A stretch of 64,000 nucleotides of DNA from Blasia pusilla (GCA_050084515.1 CM114274.1:9238001-9302000); one strand, 5' to 3'. Shown: positions 12,974 through 24,071, counted from the stretch's first letter. Program-made: numbers and translations. The notes: generated by a model not told the origin, from the sequence alone.

Positions 12974-13515
12974 TATTGGATTCTCAACATCCAATTCTTA
13001 TTGTGCACCATTGATCTGGACCACCCCCTTATATAAAGTCAAACCTAAATCAATGGTTTTGAACATTGAAGGAGTTATGGTAATTTGACGTAGATGTTTT
13101 ATGGAATAGGGTTATTAGGAAAATCTAACCCTATATTATATCATAATAGCTGATTACTATCTTTAGCTCCAAGCCATGTCAATACTTTAAAAGAGGCAAA
13201 TTGCAAGGTCTCTTCCTCCTCATATTCTCCTCATTCCTCCCACCATCAACTCTATCCCCGTTTATTTTGGATCCCTATTGTTCAGTTGTATATTATCTCT
13301 TAATAGAAATGAAGAAAACACGTAAGAAACACGTAAGTTTTTTAGTAGTCAAATAGTTGGGGAGCTGCAGCGGTAGTGCATTCTCATATGTTGAGTTATG
13401 TAAGTATTTTGGTTGCATTGAAGCTCTATTGTGAGCGCATAAATATACTAGGCCACTTTATATCTTCAAGATTTGTAACATCTTTTTATGATTTGGTCAG
13501 ATTTTTTTTCTTATA
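12974..13515 (+). repeat. 5' LTR of Copia copy B
   Basis: It opens with TATTGGATTCTCAACATCCA, which matches the copy A LTR opening with one early change, and stays alignable by eye along its length (for example the CTAACCCTATA block and the GTGAGCGCA block near the 3' end). At about 540 bp it is longer than copy A's 414 bp, mainly because of extra sequence near 13,200-13,330. It ends just before the primer-binding site. Confidence 0.75.
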
Positions 13516-13527
13516 TGGTATTAGAGC
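13516..13527 (+). other. tRNA-iMet primer-binding site of copy B
   Basis: TGGTATTAGAGC, one or two changes from the canonical TGGTATCAGAG of copy A. It sits directly after the 5' LTR. Confidence 0.75.
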
Positions 13528-13587
13528 AATGGATTTTCCATAATTTTATATCTTGCAATCTATTGTGTTTGCAAAAATTCTTGAGAG

Positions 13588-14390
13588 ATGCCTACTTCTT
13601 CATGAGTTTGTGCTTGCCTCCCCATTTCGGTAAAAGGAAGATAGGTGGATCTAATTATACACTATGGAAGTTCAAAATGAGAGTTATCCTTGAATCATTC
13701 GAGATCTGGTAGACGATCACATGGGTCCACTTAAATCCACAAGTTATTATGAGTTCTTCATGTTCGATATTTTTTTCATCAAGTGATAGTGATCTTGTTG
13801 TTTTATCAGAATGGAAATGTAAAAATATGGATGCTTTATATGATATTATTATGAATATAAATGATCCTATCATGAGTCTTATTCAACAAGTAGCAATAAT
13901 ATTTGATTGCTTGATCAGACTAGATTATGACATGTTTAAAAAATTGGTCAAAAGTGATATGAGGGGGAGATCTAGTATGGACCACTTTGATAATTACATA
14001 GGTAACTTTTAAATAAATATTTTTTCCCTTACTAATTTAAGCTAAAATTATGATGGAATTTTAAAATGAGGGACGGATGTGGTAAAAGAAAAGACATTGA
14101 TAAATTTATCTAAAATGAGAGGATTTAGGATAATAAAACCTTAAAAAAAAGGAACTAGAAGAACATAAGGTAGATGTTTGGCTAGTTTGAAAATCGAAGA
14201 GTTTTGCACATAAGAAAATCATTCCACTAAGTCAAAGAGTTAAGGTTGCAAGATGCATGGAATATCTAGACATCTAAACCAATCAAAGGGATTGGTATAG
14301 CTTCTTACAACCTCTATAGAAGCCCATAGTTTTTACTCTTGGGAATAATGCAAAGCCTAGTAGAAGGCAGAGACACAATTTCTTTAGTCT
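13588..14390 (+). pseudogene. Copia copy B gag and protease remnant
   Basis: The motif GSNYTLWKFKMRVILESFEIW matches copy A gag, followed by stops and small gaps, then a weakly preserved stretch to about 14,390 that corresponds to the protease region (NQRDWYSF-like reading near 14,280 and the NNAKP-like block near 14,345). The zinc knuckle is not readable. This is a relic only. Confidence 0.75.
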
Positions 14391-14536
14391 CATAAAAAAA
14401 GATGAAAAGAAATTAATTGATATAGTGTATTTACGATATTTGAAGTGAAATTTGTTGTAGCATTATGTAACCACAACCTAGAAATTTGCTTCAAGAAATC
14501 TAGAATAATTACAATAAGGATGCTAATGAGAAAGAA

Positions 14537-15162
14537 GTGAGTGAGCGTACCCAACATGGAAATATCTACGAGTTGTATGCTTTCACAATAAATGAAGGTA
14601 CAGATCTTGATACTAGTAAGTTGTGGCATGAGAGATTTGGTCACTTATGCTTTCCCCTACTCACTTTGATGCAAAAATCTAGCATGGTTGTTGATTTACA
14701 AATAATATATAGGATATTAGATACATGTAAAGCTTGTATGATGGGCAAGCAACATCGATAAGCATTCCCATAAGAGTCAAGCAATAGACCAATTGCTCCC
14801 CTAAAGGTAATACATTATGCCTAATGTGGTAAAATGCAAAATGTGACATTAGGTGGTTTTTCCTATTTTCTTTTAGTTGTTGATAACGCATTATGGTAGA
14901 AAGACGTGGATATATTTCCTTTGGGATAAGGCATATGCTTTTGGAAGATAAAAATATGATACAAGTTGAGATAGGAAATAAAATGTATAAGCTTTGCATC
15001 GATCAAGTAGGATTCAACAAATATTTCGAGAGCATGAAATGAAGTGATAATTAATCATGACACATACAATACAACAATATACAATTGTTGAGCGTTGAAA
15101 TTAAACACTGATGGAGATGGCAATATGTATGATGAAAGTAAAAGGTTTAATAAAAAGTTTTT
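14537..15162 (+). pseudogene. Copia copy B pre-integrase and integrase remnant
   Basis: An open 74-codon piece (14,537-14,761) has LWHERFGHLCF and CKACMMGKQH, so it keeps the complete HHCC zinc-finger residues that copy A has lost. The integrase core that follows is decayed and stops abruptly at 15,162, where LTR sequence begins; the part of the integrase C-terminus present in copy A at about 1,830-2,000 is missing. Confidence 0.72.
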
Positions 15163-15222
15163 TGTTGGATTCTCAATATCCACTTCTCGGAGCACCATTA
15201 ATCAGATCGGGCCCCTTGTATT
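15163..15222 (+). repeat. LTR fragment fused into pol of copy B
   Basis: Sixty bases that begin TGTTGGATTCTCAATATCCA and run to CCCCTTGTATT match the first part of the family LTR. At 15,223 the sequence becomes CTTGTGAGTTGTGATGTGG, which in copy A is internal pol sequence just before the RT domain. The join is at a shared CTTGT, as expected for template switching or microhomology repair. Confidence 0.75.
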
Positions 15223-16510
15223 CTTGTGAGTTGTGATGTGGTATTACAAGAATAGCCTCATCGAGCGACACGCATTAATGATCTATCCACATTATCCTCA
15301 AATGAAGACATAACCTACCAAAGTAAATCATAAATATTTCTGCCAGAAGAGGAATTTTTTGATAAGTACAAGAAGCATTATGCTCTTCCACTACGATTGT
15401 AATATCCTTACGTAGATAAAGTAGCTCATGGATGGTAGGGATCCATCAGTAATTGTTGAAGTAGCTACACATTCAAGACATTAGAGGAATAGAATAGAAC
15501 TTCCGCGCATTTCATCAATATGGCCTTAATAATAGAGGTCTTGAAAGTGGAAGAAGCAACATGTTTTGATGACGCTCTTGTTGATTCTTAGTAGAAAGAA
15601 GCCATGCACATGGAGACGGAAGCTATTTAAAGAAATAAAACTTGGGCTTTGGTTGAGAAGTCAAAGAACATGTAGATAATTTACACCAAGTGGATATACA
15701 AGATCAAGTACAAGTCCGACGGTACATTGGATAAACTCAAAGCAAGAGTAATTGCACAAGGCTATTCACAGATTGAATGTTTTGACTACTATGAGACTTT
15801 TACTCCATGGTAACAATTTTTTTGAATAGAATCCTTTTAAAATATAATACCTATAATAAAGGAACACTACGCGAAATCAAACTGTAATTTAAGCATTGGA
15901 CATTAATTATTATTTAAATTCATTATTCAATTTCTTTTCCTTTACTTTAGCTAAAGTAAAGGAAAAGAAATTGAATAATGAATTTCCTTTGAATTGTTAT
16001 CATCCATTTGAATGATTATCATCTATTTGAAATGGATGAATTCAAATGGATGATAACCATTTGAATTGTTCTAGCTATGGCAGGAACAAGATGCTGGCAT
16101 ATATACGGATACTATGTGAAGTCTATATTTCTAAATGGGAGTCTCAAGGAGGAGATGTATATATCTCAACTACCAAGTTTTGAGATACTTGAATCGAAAG
16201 AGAAAGTATGTATTCTTCATTAAGCATTGTATAGGCTAAAGCAAGCCCCTAGGACATGTCATTAATGAATAGATATATTCTTCAGAGACATGGGTCTTAT
16301 AGACTCTTACCAAAAGTACCTAAAAAGAAAATCTGTATATGTTTTGCAAAGATGGGATGTAAATGTTGATTTTCTTTTATGTGCATGATCTTATTATCAT
16401 AGAAGACTATAGTAAGAACATAGAGCATATGAAGGAAGTGTTGAAATATGAGTTTGAAATACCAAATTTAGGTCTTTTGCATTACTTTATCGCCTAAAGA
16501 TTTGGAAATA
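15223..16510 (+). pseudogene. Copia copy B reverse transcriptase remnant
   Basis: Reading in pieces gives the same RT blocks as copy A (the KYKSDGTLDKLKARVIAQGY block at about 15,708-15,767, FDYYETFTP at about 15,781-15,807 and VKSIFLNGSLKEEMYIS-like at about 16,113-16,165). Many stops interrupt it, and a foreign segment of about 240 bp lies at 15,811-16,050. The YVDD site is degraded to a YVHDLIII-like reading at 16,378-16,401. Confidence 0.75.
15916..15985. repeat. 70-bp perfect palindrome inside the RT remnant
   Basis: Two 35-base arms meet at the centre between 15,950 and 15,951 (core TTTAGCTAAA) with no spacer and no mismatch. A second exact inverted repeat of 17 bases follows at 15,997-16,013 and 16,040-16,056, and the 26 bases between these are themselves roughly palindromic. 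This extra DNA is absent from copy A, so it is an insertion or a local rearrangement. Confidence 0.92.
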
Positions 16511-17345
16511 GTTAAATCTCATTCTTCTTTCTCATCAAAAGTATGCCAGAGAAATCTTATAACTATATGGGATGATCGATCATAAGGAAGTAGTTTCGCA
16601 AATGGAGGTATATCTGTAACTCTCAATGGAGGATTTTTCCCGATTAATATATGCAAAGAAGTGTAGAAGGCTAGTGGAAAATTCCATGTTTTTGTGTAAT
16701 TCAAGACTAGACCATAGTTATAATATGTGCATGTTGAGTAGGTTCTCAACTAAGTCTTGTGCAAAGTCATGGGAATGCAGGGATACTTATGTCGAAGTAC
16801 ATCAAAGATATCATCGACTATGGTATCATCTACTTCGTTAATTAGGATAAAGATGATAAGCTTTTCTAACTCTGATTGAGCAAAAAGTCAGATTCTTAGA
16901 GAACCATTTTGGGTTCTTGCTTCTTGATAAGATGTGGTATGGTATTATGGATAAGCAAGAAGCATAGTGCCTCTTTCTTATACCGAGGCGGAGTATCATT
17001 GCTTGCTATGCTTCATGTGAAGCATGCAGTATGCTTGAGATGGATATTTGAGGATATATGAGAAGCACCATAAAATGCTATTGTAATGTGGTGTGACAAT
17101 CAAAGTTGCATTGGCATAAGAAAAAATCTTGCGTTGTGTACTTGTACCAAGCAAATAGAGATCTAATATCATTTGTTTGTGATTTCATCGAGATAGAGGT
17201 TTTGAAGTTAGTCTATTGTCCAATAGAGGTATAAACATGCAAATATCTTCATCAAAGTTTCAATTGGAGATAAGCTTCAACAACATTTGAAGGATCTAGG
17301 CATGAATCCTATACTAGAATCTTTCAAATTTTCAAAGTGGATATT
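16511..17345 (+). pseudogene. Copia copy B RNase H remnant
   Basis: The reading matches the 3' part of copy A: a WCDNQ block at about 17,090-17,104, a VLKLVYCP-like block at 17,200-17,223 and the ANIFIKVSIGDKLQ-like end near 17,237-17,280. Stops and small indels are frequent. It carries the family through to the polypurine tract. Confidence 0.72.
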
Positions 17346-17367
17346 GAGGCGGATGTTGGATTCTCAA
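17346..17367 (+). other. Polypurine tract and 3' LTR stub of copy B
   Basis: GAGGCGGA at 17,346-17,353 is followed by TGTTGGATTCTCAA at 17,354-17,367, the first 14 bases of the family LTR. After that the sequence stops matching the LTR and becomes Helitron coding sequence, so the 3' LTR is truncated almost at its first base. Confidence 0.75.
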
Positions 17368-17371
17368 GGTA

Positions 17372-17990
17372 TAAAAGATGGCTTTTATGAACGTGATATA
17401 CATAATATCAAGTTTGGGAGATACATTAGTATATCTTCTTCTTTTAGTGAAAGGCGGCTCAAGGATCACATTATATGCATCTACTATATCAAGATGCAAT
17501 GGCTATTATGAGGCACTTTGGAAAACTTGATAATTTTGTTTTCTTACCATGATATACAATCCTAAGTGGGAGAGATTTCCTCAAAATTGTAGCCCAGCCA
17601 ATTGTAATAGCTTGGTTGGGTAATTATGCAAAAAAATTGAAATGTTCAATCTCTGGTTATTCAAGTTTTTTAAACAATAAGAGAGGGAGTTACTACAACT
17701 TATCATGATCGTGAATAAGAAAATTTGGGTTTGGGTTTCTCAGACGTATTCATTTGGTTGAATGTAGAAAAACTGGCTTACCATATGTCCATATCTTGAC
17801 TATTTTAGGACTTGAGGACAAGCCACGTACCACTTCTAACTATGATCATATCATTTTAGCTCAAATTCCTAATCTTATCATGCATCCAAGACTCTATTCT
17901 ATTATGGCTAAATGCATGGTTCATAGTCCATATGGATAATTAAATCCAAATGCTCCATGTATAGATAAGGGAAAAAATTTACCAAATTCT
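17372..17990 (+). pseudogene. Helitron Rep N-terminal remnant
   Basis: Two open pieces (17,287-17,511 overlapping the LTR junction, and 17,754-17,939) correspond to the Helitron_like_N domain seen at 62,525-63,183 on the other strand. The VHILTILGLEDKPRTTSNYD block near 17,781-17,840 aligns with the HVHILIILDHEDETRSTSDYD block there; the first His of the HUH metal-binding motif reads Tyr here, so the site is broken. The end matches MVHDPYG and ALNAPCMDK-like sequence. Confidence 0.78.
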
Positions 17991-18560
17991 TTTGTAATTA
18001 TGATCATGTGGGCCCTACCTTCACCTTTTTTCTCATCCCACCACTTGCCTTTATGATCCGCACTTTCTCGTTTCTTCTTCCCCTCCCTCCCTCCCTCTTG
18101 ATTGTCTCGCCCGCTCTTGCTTTGCCTTCCACCATGAGCTATAAGTATGGGCCCCATCTTTTGCAATCCATGTTGATAGACATGTCCAAACTTGTACTTC
18201 CATGTCCATTTTTTGGCAACCATTTGGGTCCCCTGCCCGAGTTTTTTTGGCATCCCGATAGTCCACGTAGGCTTAAGATGCGAGAACGGGTGCAAGCTTG
18301 GTATGGTAGGGATAAAATGAGTGTGCGGATTATAAGCTCTTTCCTAGCCCGTGTGCGGCTCGTGGCAAGGTAGGCTAGGACGGCGGCCATAGCTTGCTCT
18401 ACGGACTAAGCCCATCCTATGCACCCTACATGAGCCCAGGATGGGCCGGTGCGAGTTCTGGAGCCCGAATTTATGTTATATACGAGGCCGGTTCAAGTGT
18501 GGGCCACGTATGCCTGAGTCTGCACGGACATGTCCGTCCTAAGAACAAAGATAAGTCCTT
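17991..18560. other. GC-rich segment within the Helitron relic
   Basis: This stretch is clearly more GC-rich than its surroundings and separates two Helitron blocks. Overlapping frames on both strands (up to 124 codons) are a by-product of the base composition and show no motif. It has repeated GGGCC, GGACATGTCC and GAGCCC-type words in common with the island at 21,980-22,320. It could be captured host DNA or part of another element. Confidence 0.45.
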
Positions 18561-18729
18561 GGAAACAAAATTTGTCCGATTTCAACCTTTTGATTTTTAT
18601 ATATATTGATCAAAGTGTGCATAGTAACTTTTACTTCCTCTTCACTATCACATCCTCGGACTTATCTCAAATAAATTGGATGCCCTTGTAGAAAATAAGA
18701 ATTCCCAATCTCACACATGATGCTTCTAA

Positions 18730-20360
18730 CATTAAAACCGCATTATTGGAAGTAAATTATTATTTGCAAGATTAAGGAAATACATTGTCTAACTTTACAG
18801 AAATGCCACAACCTAACTTTAAATCCCCTCATTCACATACACTTTTGGACGAAGAAGAACTCCAGCTTAAATTATCTAGATAACATATGTGAACAAGTTT
18901 GAAGAGGATATGCATCTTTTAATGATGGACAATGGATCACGTGGGATGCTATTCATGATCAATTGGATAACATTAAATATAATGCTCTATAGCTATCTTT
19001 TGGTAATTTTTTTCATTGATGATTCAAATGGAAGGCATACGACCTTCATGTATAATCTTCTCCTTGCAAGTATTAGAAGTGCAAGAGATACTAATTTAAT
19101 TATTCCATCATCTGAGATAGCTACGTTATTATTAGATGAAGGGCACACAATGCATTCATGCACTTCATGGAAGCTTCACTCGCAAGATGTCTATCAATAA
19201 CAATGCAATACTTACAATCTAGAAGGACAAGCTTAATGTATGGGTTAAGGCACCTATGACTCACCATCATACATTTGAGGATGTAAATTGTATCTTATAA
19301 GATATAATGGGAGTGATCGATCTCTCATGATCTTAGGGATATACCTTTTTTGGTTGTTATTTTTATCAGATTTTACCTATCATTGGTCATATGGATCATC
19401 CAAAATTTATGCAAGCAAATTAGAAAAGATCACATTTATGTTCCAATATGAAGGTGCCGAAGCTTACTTTAAACATGGGAGATGAAATTTTGAAAGGGCA
19501 TATGTGTGTTCATTAATAAACTTTTTCTGATTGGTTATTGAAGGTAGGAGAGGGTCGTGTGTCATCACACACTTCTTTCAGAGAGGATTTTATTTGACCG
19601 TCGTCTAATATAATTATTCATAGTAATATAATTATATAAATTATTTTATTGATATTATATATATCAACTTTCTGATAAATACAACTATTTTCACACCAAG
19701 AAATACATATATTGATGACATGAATACAAAAGTTATGTCTCAATTTATGGAGAGATGATAATTTGTACTCTTAATATTCCCTCTTAACAACAATATTTTA
19801 ATTTCGTGAAATCATCTAGTTTGGAATAAGTTTTTAAGGGAATATCTTCTAATAAGTGTGTGCTATGCACATGAGCATACTTACCTTAGTTTTGAATAAG
19901 TGAATGAATTGCATCTATCTAATGGAACTCCTAAATACATGCCTACCTTCTAAACTACCTCCAGATGGTTTGTGTTTGAAGATTGGTGCACCAATATTTC
20001 TTTTTATAGAACATGAATTTATAAAAAATACAAGAGAATTTCACTTGATTGATCATCAAGTATTATGGATGCTAAAATTATTACGGGGAAGAACATTGAA
20101 AATCAAGTTAATTTTATGCATGTTTTATTTATTACTTTTGACTTGGGATTGCCTTTTGATTTGTGTAGATTGGAATTAAATGTTCTTATTCGTCCAACTT
20201 TTGCCATGATTATTAGCAAGTTAGAAGGTCAAACTTAGTGGAAGGTTAGAATTTACTTAACCATGGGTGTACTCATCTATGCTAGTTACGTGGAATTATC
20301 TAGAGTAGGTTAAAGGACTTCCATTCATGTTATGATTAATGGTAGTGATACACATTCCAA
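18730..20360 (+). pseudogene. Helitron PIF1-like helicase remnant
   Basis: LLDEEELQL, FFIDDSNGRHTTFMYNLLLASIR and IATLLLDEGHTMHS at about 18,840-19,160 match the helicase motif I region, but the Walker A GGxGKT is changed to NGRHTT. Motif II survives as a KAPMTHHHTFEDV-like block at about 19,240-19,280. The C-terminal block DAKIITGKNIEN to KLEGQT at about 20,065-20,237 is motif V/VI; SQGQT reads LEGQT. Several stops interrupt it. Confidence 0.75.
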
Positions 20361-21979
20361 TTAAAAAGCCTCAAAACCGATTATCATACTCAAAACGTTG
20401 TGTATAAAGAGATCTTTGCATGAAATAAAATAAAAAAATTTCAACTATTTCCATCACATAAAATACATGAAGATATCTTAAGAAGTCGTATTTATTCTCA
20501 ATTCTCAATAACTTATAAGAAATAAATTTATTAACATATTTCTGTACTCTTGCATCACACAAACAACTTATTAGTTTCCTTAGTGTCATAAACGACTATA
20601 AGTCGTACAATCCTTGAGTCATATGGCCCAAAGGTGGTACAATAAATATTGGTTATGGATAAACTTTTTATCTTAAAATCAAATGGGTGAAAAAAAAAAA
20701 AAGTTGTATAAGTGAGCATATCATATTTGGAAAAAAGGAGCATTTGTGTATATAGTGAAACATATGCAATATATACTAAAATCTACATTCAATCTTTATT
20801 TATGGTTATAAAAATTGGAAATCTAGTGATAATGTTTAAATGAAAAAATCAAAGTATCTAAAATAAAGAAATAATCTTCTAGAAATTATTATGAGAAGCT
20901 CATACAAATAGATTAATCTAAGAATGAGGTCAAAATATAAAGGATTATTGCAAAATGACATCATCATCATCTAAAATCATGACTAAAATACATATGGTAT
21001 GCATAGGATAATGATCGGAAAAGTGTCTCTCTTTGAAGTTCTTTCGCTAGAATAAAAATATAATCTCTTCTTGATTGACTCAAGTTTTTTACAAGCCTTC
21101 ATAGCATTAACTCCACTTTCCCTAGGCTCTGAATCTTGGAAGCCTGCATTGCAATTGGGAGTGGATTACCTTTGAATTAAAATTTGAGGATTTTGTGAGA
21201 AATGACAAAAAAGTTGTAGAGCGGAGAGTTAAATGACGATTCAATGACACTTAATATAATAACCATGGTGTATCAAACAAGTGCTACTTAGATGATACAA
21301 CAACTTGTATTAAGACATTAGAATATTTATAGATTATAAAAATTCAAAATAATACACTCTCAAATATATCTCATAAAAGAAAAAAATTAGGGATGATATA
21401 GATTCTAAAGAATCTTTATTAGTTCAACTTAATTTTAATAATAAAACATTCATTTGAAACAAAATTGGGAAATTATATGTGCTTATACATTATAGAATCA
21501 ATAATATAGATGTAATAAAAAAAATTTAAATTGTGGATGATTATAAGATTGAAGTTAGAAGTGTTGTGTGTTTTCCATGCTTAGCCCTCTCCTTCTCGCC
21601 CTCCAAAAAAAATATTAAAAAAGTGGGGCAAAGAGTTTGATTACACTTGGATTTTGGCATCTAACATATTCTTATGTCTTTGTTGTGTATTTTCCATTGT
21701 CATGTATTCTATAGTAGAAAAAAAAAGTTTCGGTACGACACTTCGGAAAAGATCAAAGGTTGAGTCAAGTAGGTCATGGATAATCCCTTATGAAGTAGGA
21801 TAACCCTGTAGTAGGATACCTTTGTATAGACCCATTTGGAGGTCATATTTTGAACTTACTATTCTTAATAAGTTTCAAGCTTTCCAATTATGTGAGCATT
21901 GAATTTATATTTAAAGTGACTCTTGACTCATTGTTGGACAACTTTGGGGTCAAGTGATCACCTTGATGAACAAGTAAAT
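20361..21979. other. AT-rich intergenic stretch, nothing assigned
   Basis: I see no ORF with a family motif, no terminal repeats and no tandem array. A 12-A run lies near 20,690. Short frames on the minus strand (20,371-20,743) look like chance. Confidence 0.5.
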
Positions 21980-22320
21980 AGGAAGAGGACTTGGGGACAG
22001 GGTTGCACGTGGACATGTCCATGGACAGAGATGGACATATGCAGATGGGCCGGGTATGGACGGATGGATGGACATGTCAGTGCGGACCCGAGTACCCGCA
22101 CCCAAGCCCATACCAAAATCGGCTGGCCCTGCAACGGGTGCGTGCTCTGTCAGCCCGGATCTACGACTCTACGCGGTAGGCTCTGGAGCAGGCTCGGATA
22201 CGGATCGGTCATATCCAAGGACATATCCAGCCTTGTCCGTTTCCGCGCAACCTTGCTTGGGGAGAGAGGGTATAGCTCAAGGAGAGTGAGCTTGGAGAGC
22301 TCATTCTCTACTTCTTGAGT
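21980..22320. other. GC-rich island with overlapping short frames
   Basis: A second GC-rich island in AT-rich DNA. It is built of repeated short words (GGACATGTCC, ATGGACGGATGGATGGACATGTC, CCCGAGTACCCGC) and has partial inverted symmetry between GGACATGTCCAT at 22,013 and ATGGACATGTC near 22,066. Three overlapping plus-strand frames are composition effects. It shares vocabulary with 17,991-18,560, so both may come from one repeat family. Confidence 0.4.
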
Positions 22321-22390
22321 ATGAGACGAAAGAGCTATGGTGCTTCTTATCTTGTGAGTAACCCCATCCTCTCATTATGATAGTAGGTTT

Positions 22391-22394
<4 letters not shown>

Positions 22395-22434
<40 letters not shown>
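22395..22434. repeat. (GA)20 microsatellite
   Basis: Forty bases of uninterrupted GA repeat, directly downstream of the GC-rich island. Confidence 0.97.
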
Positions 22435-22438
<4 letters not shown>

Positions 22439-23492
22439 TTATTATCATATATTGGAGATATTTTGACAACGACTCACCTCGTTTATTGTGTTCAGTGGAT
22501 GATTGAGTTTGTGTGGTGTATATAGAAAAAAAAAGGCTAGGATTTTTTTAAAAGCATGCATCACATATGCATGCATACAGGACAAGGACTACATTGTAAT
22601 CCAATTTGAGTCTATGGTGCTCACTTACTCTAGATGTGTGGTTCTCTTTAGTGATTCCAATACCAAAGCATTTTGTGGGCTTTAGGGAGGCTACCTATAG
22701 CTAGTTGTTTAGAAATACTTAAAAGGATATTATTACACAAATCTCATTAAAGTGAGATTCAGAAAGAGGAAGTTCAAATTAAAGATTAAAAACTAATGAA
22801 AGTTGGAAAGAAAAATGAAATAAGTTATTTATTTAAAATATTTTTTTTTACGAATTCATGATTACAAATTTAAATAGGATATGATTGATTTCTTAAAAAT
22901 AAATTTTTCTTATAATTCTCTTATCCCTATAATAAGTAATTTTTTGAATCCCTCGAATTCAAAAAATTATTTTTCTCCATATGAATTTAAAATATTGGAA
23001 TTCTACCATTGTCTCTTCAATCCTTTATTTTCTCTCTTCATTACACGCTAATTTACTTAATATTTACGACGCTTAGAAGTTACAAGTAATATGTTTTTTC
23101 TCCATCTAACCTATCCATGTATCCTACACACATCTACCTTATAAGGGTATGGTCACACATGCACAATAGACAAAATAGCAATACGGTACTATTTTGTCTC
23201 TCAAGGTTTCGATAGACCAAGGAAGTGAAAATGGTATTATTAAAGGAAGTAGTAGTTAGATTATTGAATAGTGGAAAATTCATAGGTAGGAGAAGTTAGA
23301 AGTTTAAAAAAAACTTCCAGTTCATCTTAGTAGATAACTAACACAATTTTTTTTTCTAATATTTTTGTAAAAAAACTTCTTTTTCGCATCTATAAATTAA
23401 GTGGTGTTTTTTAGGACCCTTATAAATTTTCCCTATTTTGTTTCTCCATCTAACCTATTTACACGCATCCTCTCAAAAGGCACCACACTAAA
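22435..23492. other. AT-rich stretch, nothing assigned
   Basis: The only frame of note is 60 codons at 22,503-22,685, with no motif. Two related short motifs, TCTCCATCTAACCTAT near 23,099 and 23,443, suggest an old local duplication. Confidence 0.4.
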
Positions 23493-23815
23493 TCTATATT
23501 ATTATGGAAGAGTGCCTTCTTGATTTGCAAATAAATTTATGTTTGACAACAAGAAAATTATGGACTTAAAAAAATCGAATTTGTGTGTAACACAAACTCG
23601 ATTTCTCTTTCTTTCACATACTACACCCTAGCTCTTTAGCACTTTTTATTTATCGTGCGTGGCACCCGAAATCACCATGCAATATATATTGTGGTTTGTT
23701 CCAATTAGGACACATGTAGAAAGAAACCCAATTAATATAATAGAATGCTATACATTGGTATTTAAATTAAAATTCGAGTGCTATGCACGGGTGATTTTCA
23801 CCCATGCACAGGTAT
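23493..23815 (+). mobile_element. Possible short Helitron (5' end clear, 3' end uncertain)
   Basis: TCTATATTATTATGGAAGAG at 23,493, preceded by A, resembles the start of the mini-Helitron at 45,708 (TCTATACTATTATATGAGG), and both continue into a CTTCTTG block. A GTGCTATGCACGGGTG hairpin like a Helitron 3' stem occurs at 23,779-23,794, but no CTRR terminus follows at the right distance. I infer a truncated non-autonomous Helitron. Confidence 0.35.
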
Positions 23816-24024
23816 CAGGGTTTAGGGCGTCTCAGAAATGTGTCTTAAGGTCGGACGTACGAAACCATAACTCTGAACATGGTCAAATTTCGTGCTTGGG
23901 AGCGAGATACCGTTGGAGGCTGGACGTCCCAAACGTTCCTAGGACATAAATGGAAACTGTCTCAGTTTTATGGTCAAGAGCTTGAAGGACGTCTAAAATT
24001 TTACGTCCTCCAAGTGAGGCGCCC

Positions 24025-24071
24025 TATTATACTAGTTTTATAAGGAACACCCTTATAAAACTAGTATAATA
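24025..24071. repeat. Perfect 21-bp inverted repeat with CTAG ends
   Basis: The 21 bases at 24,025-24,045 are the exact reverse complement of 24,051-24,071 with a 5-base spacer. Each arm contains TACTAGT. On the minus strand the sequence entering it is CACGGGTATTATACTAG followed by T, the form of a Helitron 3' terminus (CTRR before T). Confidence 0.85.

Larger units (their letters stand above)
12974..17367 (+). mobile_element. Ty1/Copia retrotransposon, copy B, decayed and rearranged
   Basis: It has the same domains and the same LTR opening as copy A but on the plus strand: LTR-like 12,974-13,515, primer site 13,516-13,527, gag 13,588-14,012, pre-integrase 14,537-14,761, RT from about 15,230, RNase H to about 17,330, polypurine tract and LTR start at 17,346-17,367. 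It is full of stops and indels. Three structural changes set it apart from copy A: an LTR fragment joined into pol at 15,163-15,222, an insertion with a perfect palindrome in RT at about 15,811-16,050, and loss of all but about 14 bp of the 3' LTR at a junction with Helitron sequence. Confidence 0.87.
17368..20360 (+). mobile_element. Helitron relic, plus strand
   Basis: Two coding blocks match the better preserved Helitron at 59,400-64,000: an N-terminal Helitron_like_N/Rep piece (17,372-17,990) and a PIF1-like helicase piece (about 18,730-20,360). The rest of Rep is missing and an unrelated GC-rich segment (17,991-18,560) lies between them. The right end is near 20,350, where ATGGTAGTGATACACA matches ATGGTAGCGATACACA near 59,275 in another relic. 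No 5' TC or 3' CTRR end could be placed. The element is far too decayed to act. Confidence 0.8.

Noticed and set aside
18008-18390. Four overlapping frames of 71-124 codons
   Set aside because: Composition effect of the GC-rich island; no motif, no start context, and they lie within a Helitron relic.
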